DNA of 26,738 bases from a virus. The notes under the pieces are model-generated. The model was not told where the DNA came from. It worked only from the letters and a program-made list of their open reading frames with translations, and did no database searches. The stretch spans positions 1 to 26,738 of the IMG/VR virus record IMGVR_UViG_3300038416_000176. The stretch is one strand, 5' to 3'. Below are positions 26,536-26,738 of the stretch, one piece after another. A program made the translations under genes and the position numbers. The stretch's first letter is position 1. Each line of letters begins with the position of its first letter.

Positions 26536-26636
26536 AGCTCCTGCGAATCGTGAGTGCTCCCAACATGAAGGAGAGCGATTTCAAGAAATTGGCCGACGAA
26601 CTCTATGAGGACGCAACCGACGAAGGGACCGAATGA
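26277..26636 (+). CDS. frameshift extension of the tail chaperone (gpGT-like)
   Basis: The -1 frame is open from just after a TGA (26274-26276) to a TGA at 26634-26636 and contains no ATG, GTG or TTG before its coding-like part. From about 26382 it reads as clear protein: CPFDWVWRLVTHAAAQG, CGGDAQRIADTYSIDGLCEV, LADRRREQACRELKLLRIV and an acidic end. It must therefore be reached by a -1 shift from the frame at 26038, giving a longer gpGT product. No canonical X-XXY-YYZ heptamer was found. GCAAAAT (26352-26358) and the CCCTTT run (26384-26389) are weak candidates. Confidence 0.8.
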   Translation, partial: GDFSTGAPALKGRTGRRRSRRAHSAAKSAGSAGDRCPFDWVWRLVTHAAAQGICGGDAQRIADTYSIDGLCEVLADRRREQACRELKLLRIVSAPNMKESDFKKLADELYEDATDEGTE

Positions 26637-26738
26637 GTGAGCGACCAGACCTCAACCATCCTCATCAAGCTGCTCAGCACGGGCGATCTGTCCGCGCTGA
26701 CCGCCGGGCAGAAGCAGGCCGAGACGCTAACCGCCTCG
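26637..26738 (+). CDS. tape measure protein, 5' end only
   Basis: A GTG directly after the chaperone-extension stop opens the frame that runs off the window (34 codons): MSDQTSTILIKLLSTGDLSA, then helical QKQAETLTAS. Position right after the chaperone, and the polar start with helical Ala/Gln-rich continuation, are typical of tape measure proteins, which set tail length. A GAAGGG lies upstream. An alternative ATG at 26633 gives an unlikely His/Arg-rich reading. Only the N-terminus is present. Confidence 0.8.
   Translation, partial: MSDQTSTILIKLLSTGDLSALTAGQKQAETLTAS

Overview
The window reads as a contiguous piece of a tailed double-stranded DNA bacteriophage (or prophage) genome. It is G+C-rich by eye, and every supported gene lies on the + strand. 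The order small genes, recombination and replication genes, lambda-type terminase, portal, protease/capsid, neck, tail tube, frameshifted tail chaperone, tape measure, with no sheath gene seen, points to a siphovirus with a long non-contractile tail. No integrase, repressor or tRNA gene is visible. The host cannot be named. A Sec signal peptide and spanin-like membrane proteins suit a Gram-negative host. The protease part of the capsid fusion and the near absence of Shine-Dalgarno motifs remind me of phages of Verrucomicrobiota-like hosts, but that is a weak inference.

Layout. 1-2379: the tail of a partial gene, small unknown and membrane proteins, an RlpA-like double-psi beta-barrel protein, a RanBP2-type zinc-finger peptide, and a pentapeptide-repeat protein whose DNA repeats are nearly identical. 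2391-6841: a recombination/replication module with a Sak4-like ATPase, a coiled-coil partner, an SSB-like protein, an HExxH protein and a DEAH helicase. 6838-10244: small genes, a VRR-NUC nuclease, an HD-domain phosphohydrolase, a dNMP-kinase-like P-loop protein, a small HNH-like protein and a lone KOW domain. 10241-12235: a fused primase-polymerase/RecA-fold helicase. 12236-12554: the only long non-coding stretch. With the first bases of the next gene it holds twelve copies of CTATCA(C/T) plus a long hairpin, and is a candidate origin or operator array. 12555-13241: an HNH endonuclease, probably a hitchhiker.

13362-21045 is the packaging and head block: small terminase, Dam-type methylase, a 20-codon-scale micro-gene, lambda gpA-type large terminase, a helix-turn-helix protein, an unknown protein, a lambda gpB-type portal, and one long gene joining a sigma-region-4-like segment, a Mu-I-type protease, a coiled-coil scaffold-like segment and the major capsid protein. 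A strong hairpin follows. 21098-23411: neck and virion proteins, one with a signal peptide. 23408-24517: four small membrane proteins resembling a lysis cassette without an endolysin. 24558-26738: tail tube, a LamG-like protein, a tail assembly chaperone with a -1 frameshift extension, and the first 34 codons of the tape measure gene.

About 25 gene junctions are 4-base ATGA/GTGA overlaps and two more are TGATG. Most free-standing starts lack a Shine-Dalgarno motif, so translation appears to be organised largely by coupling.
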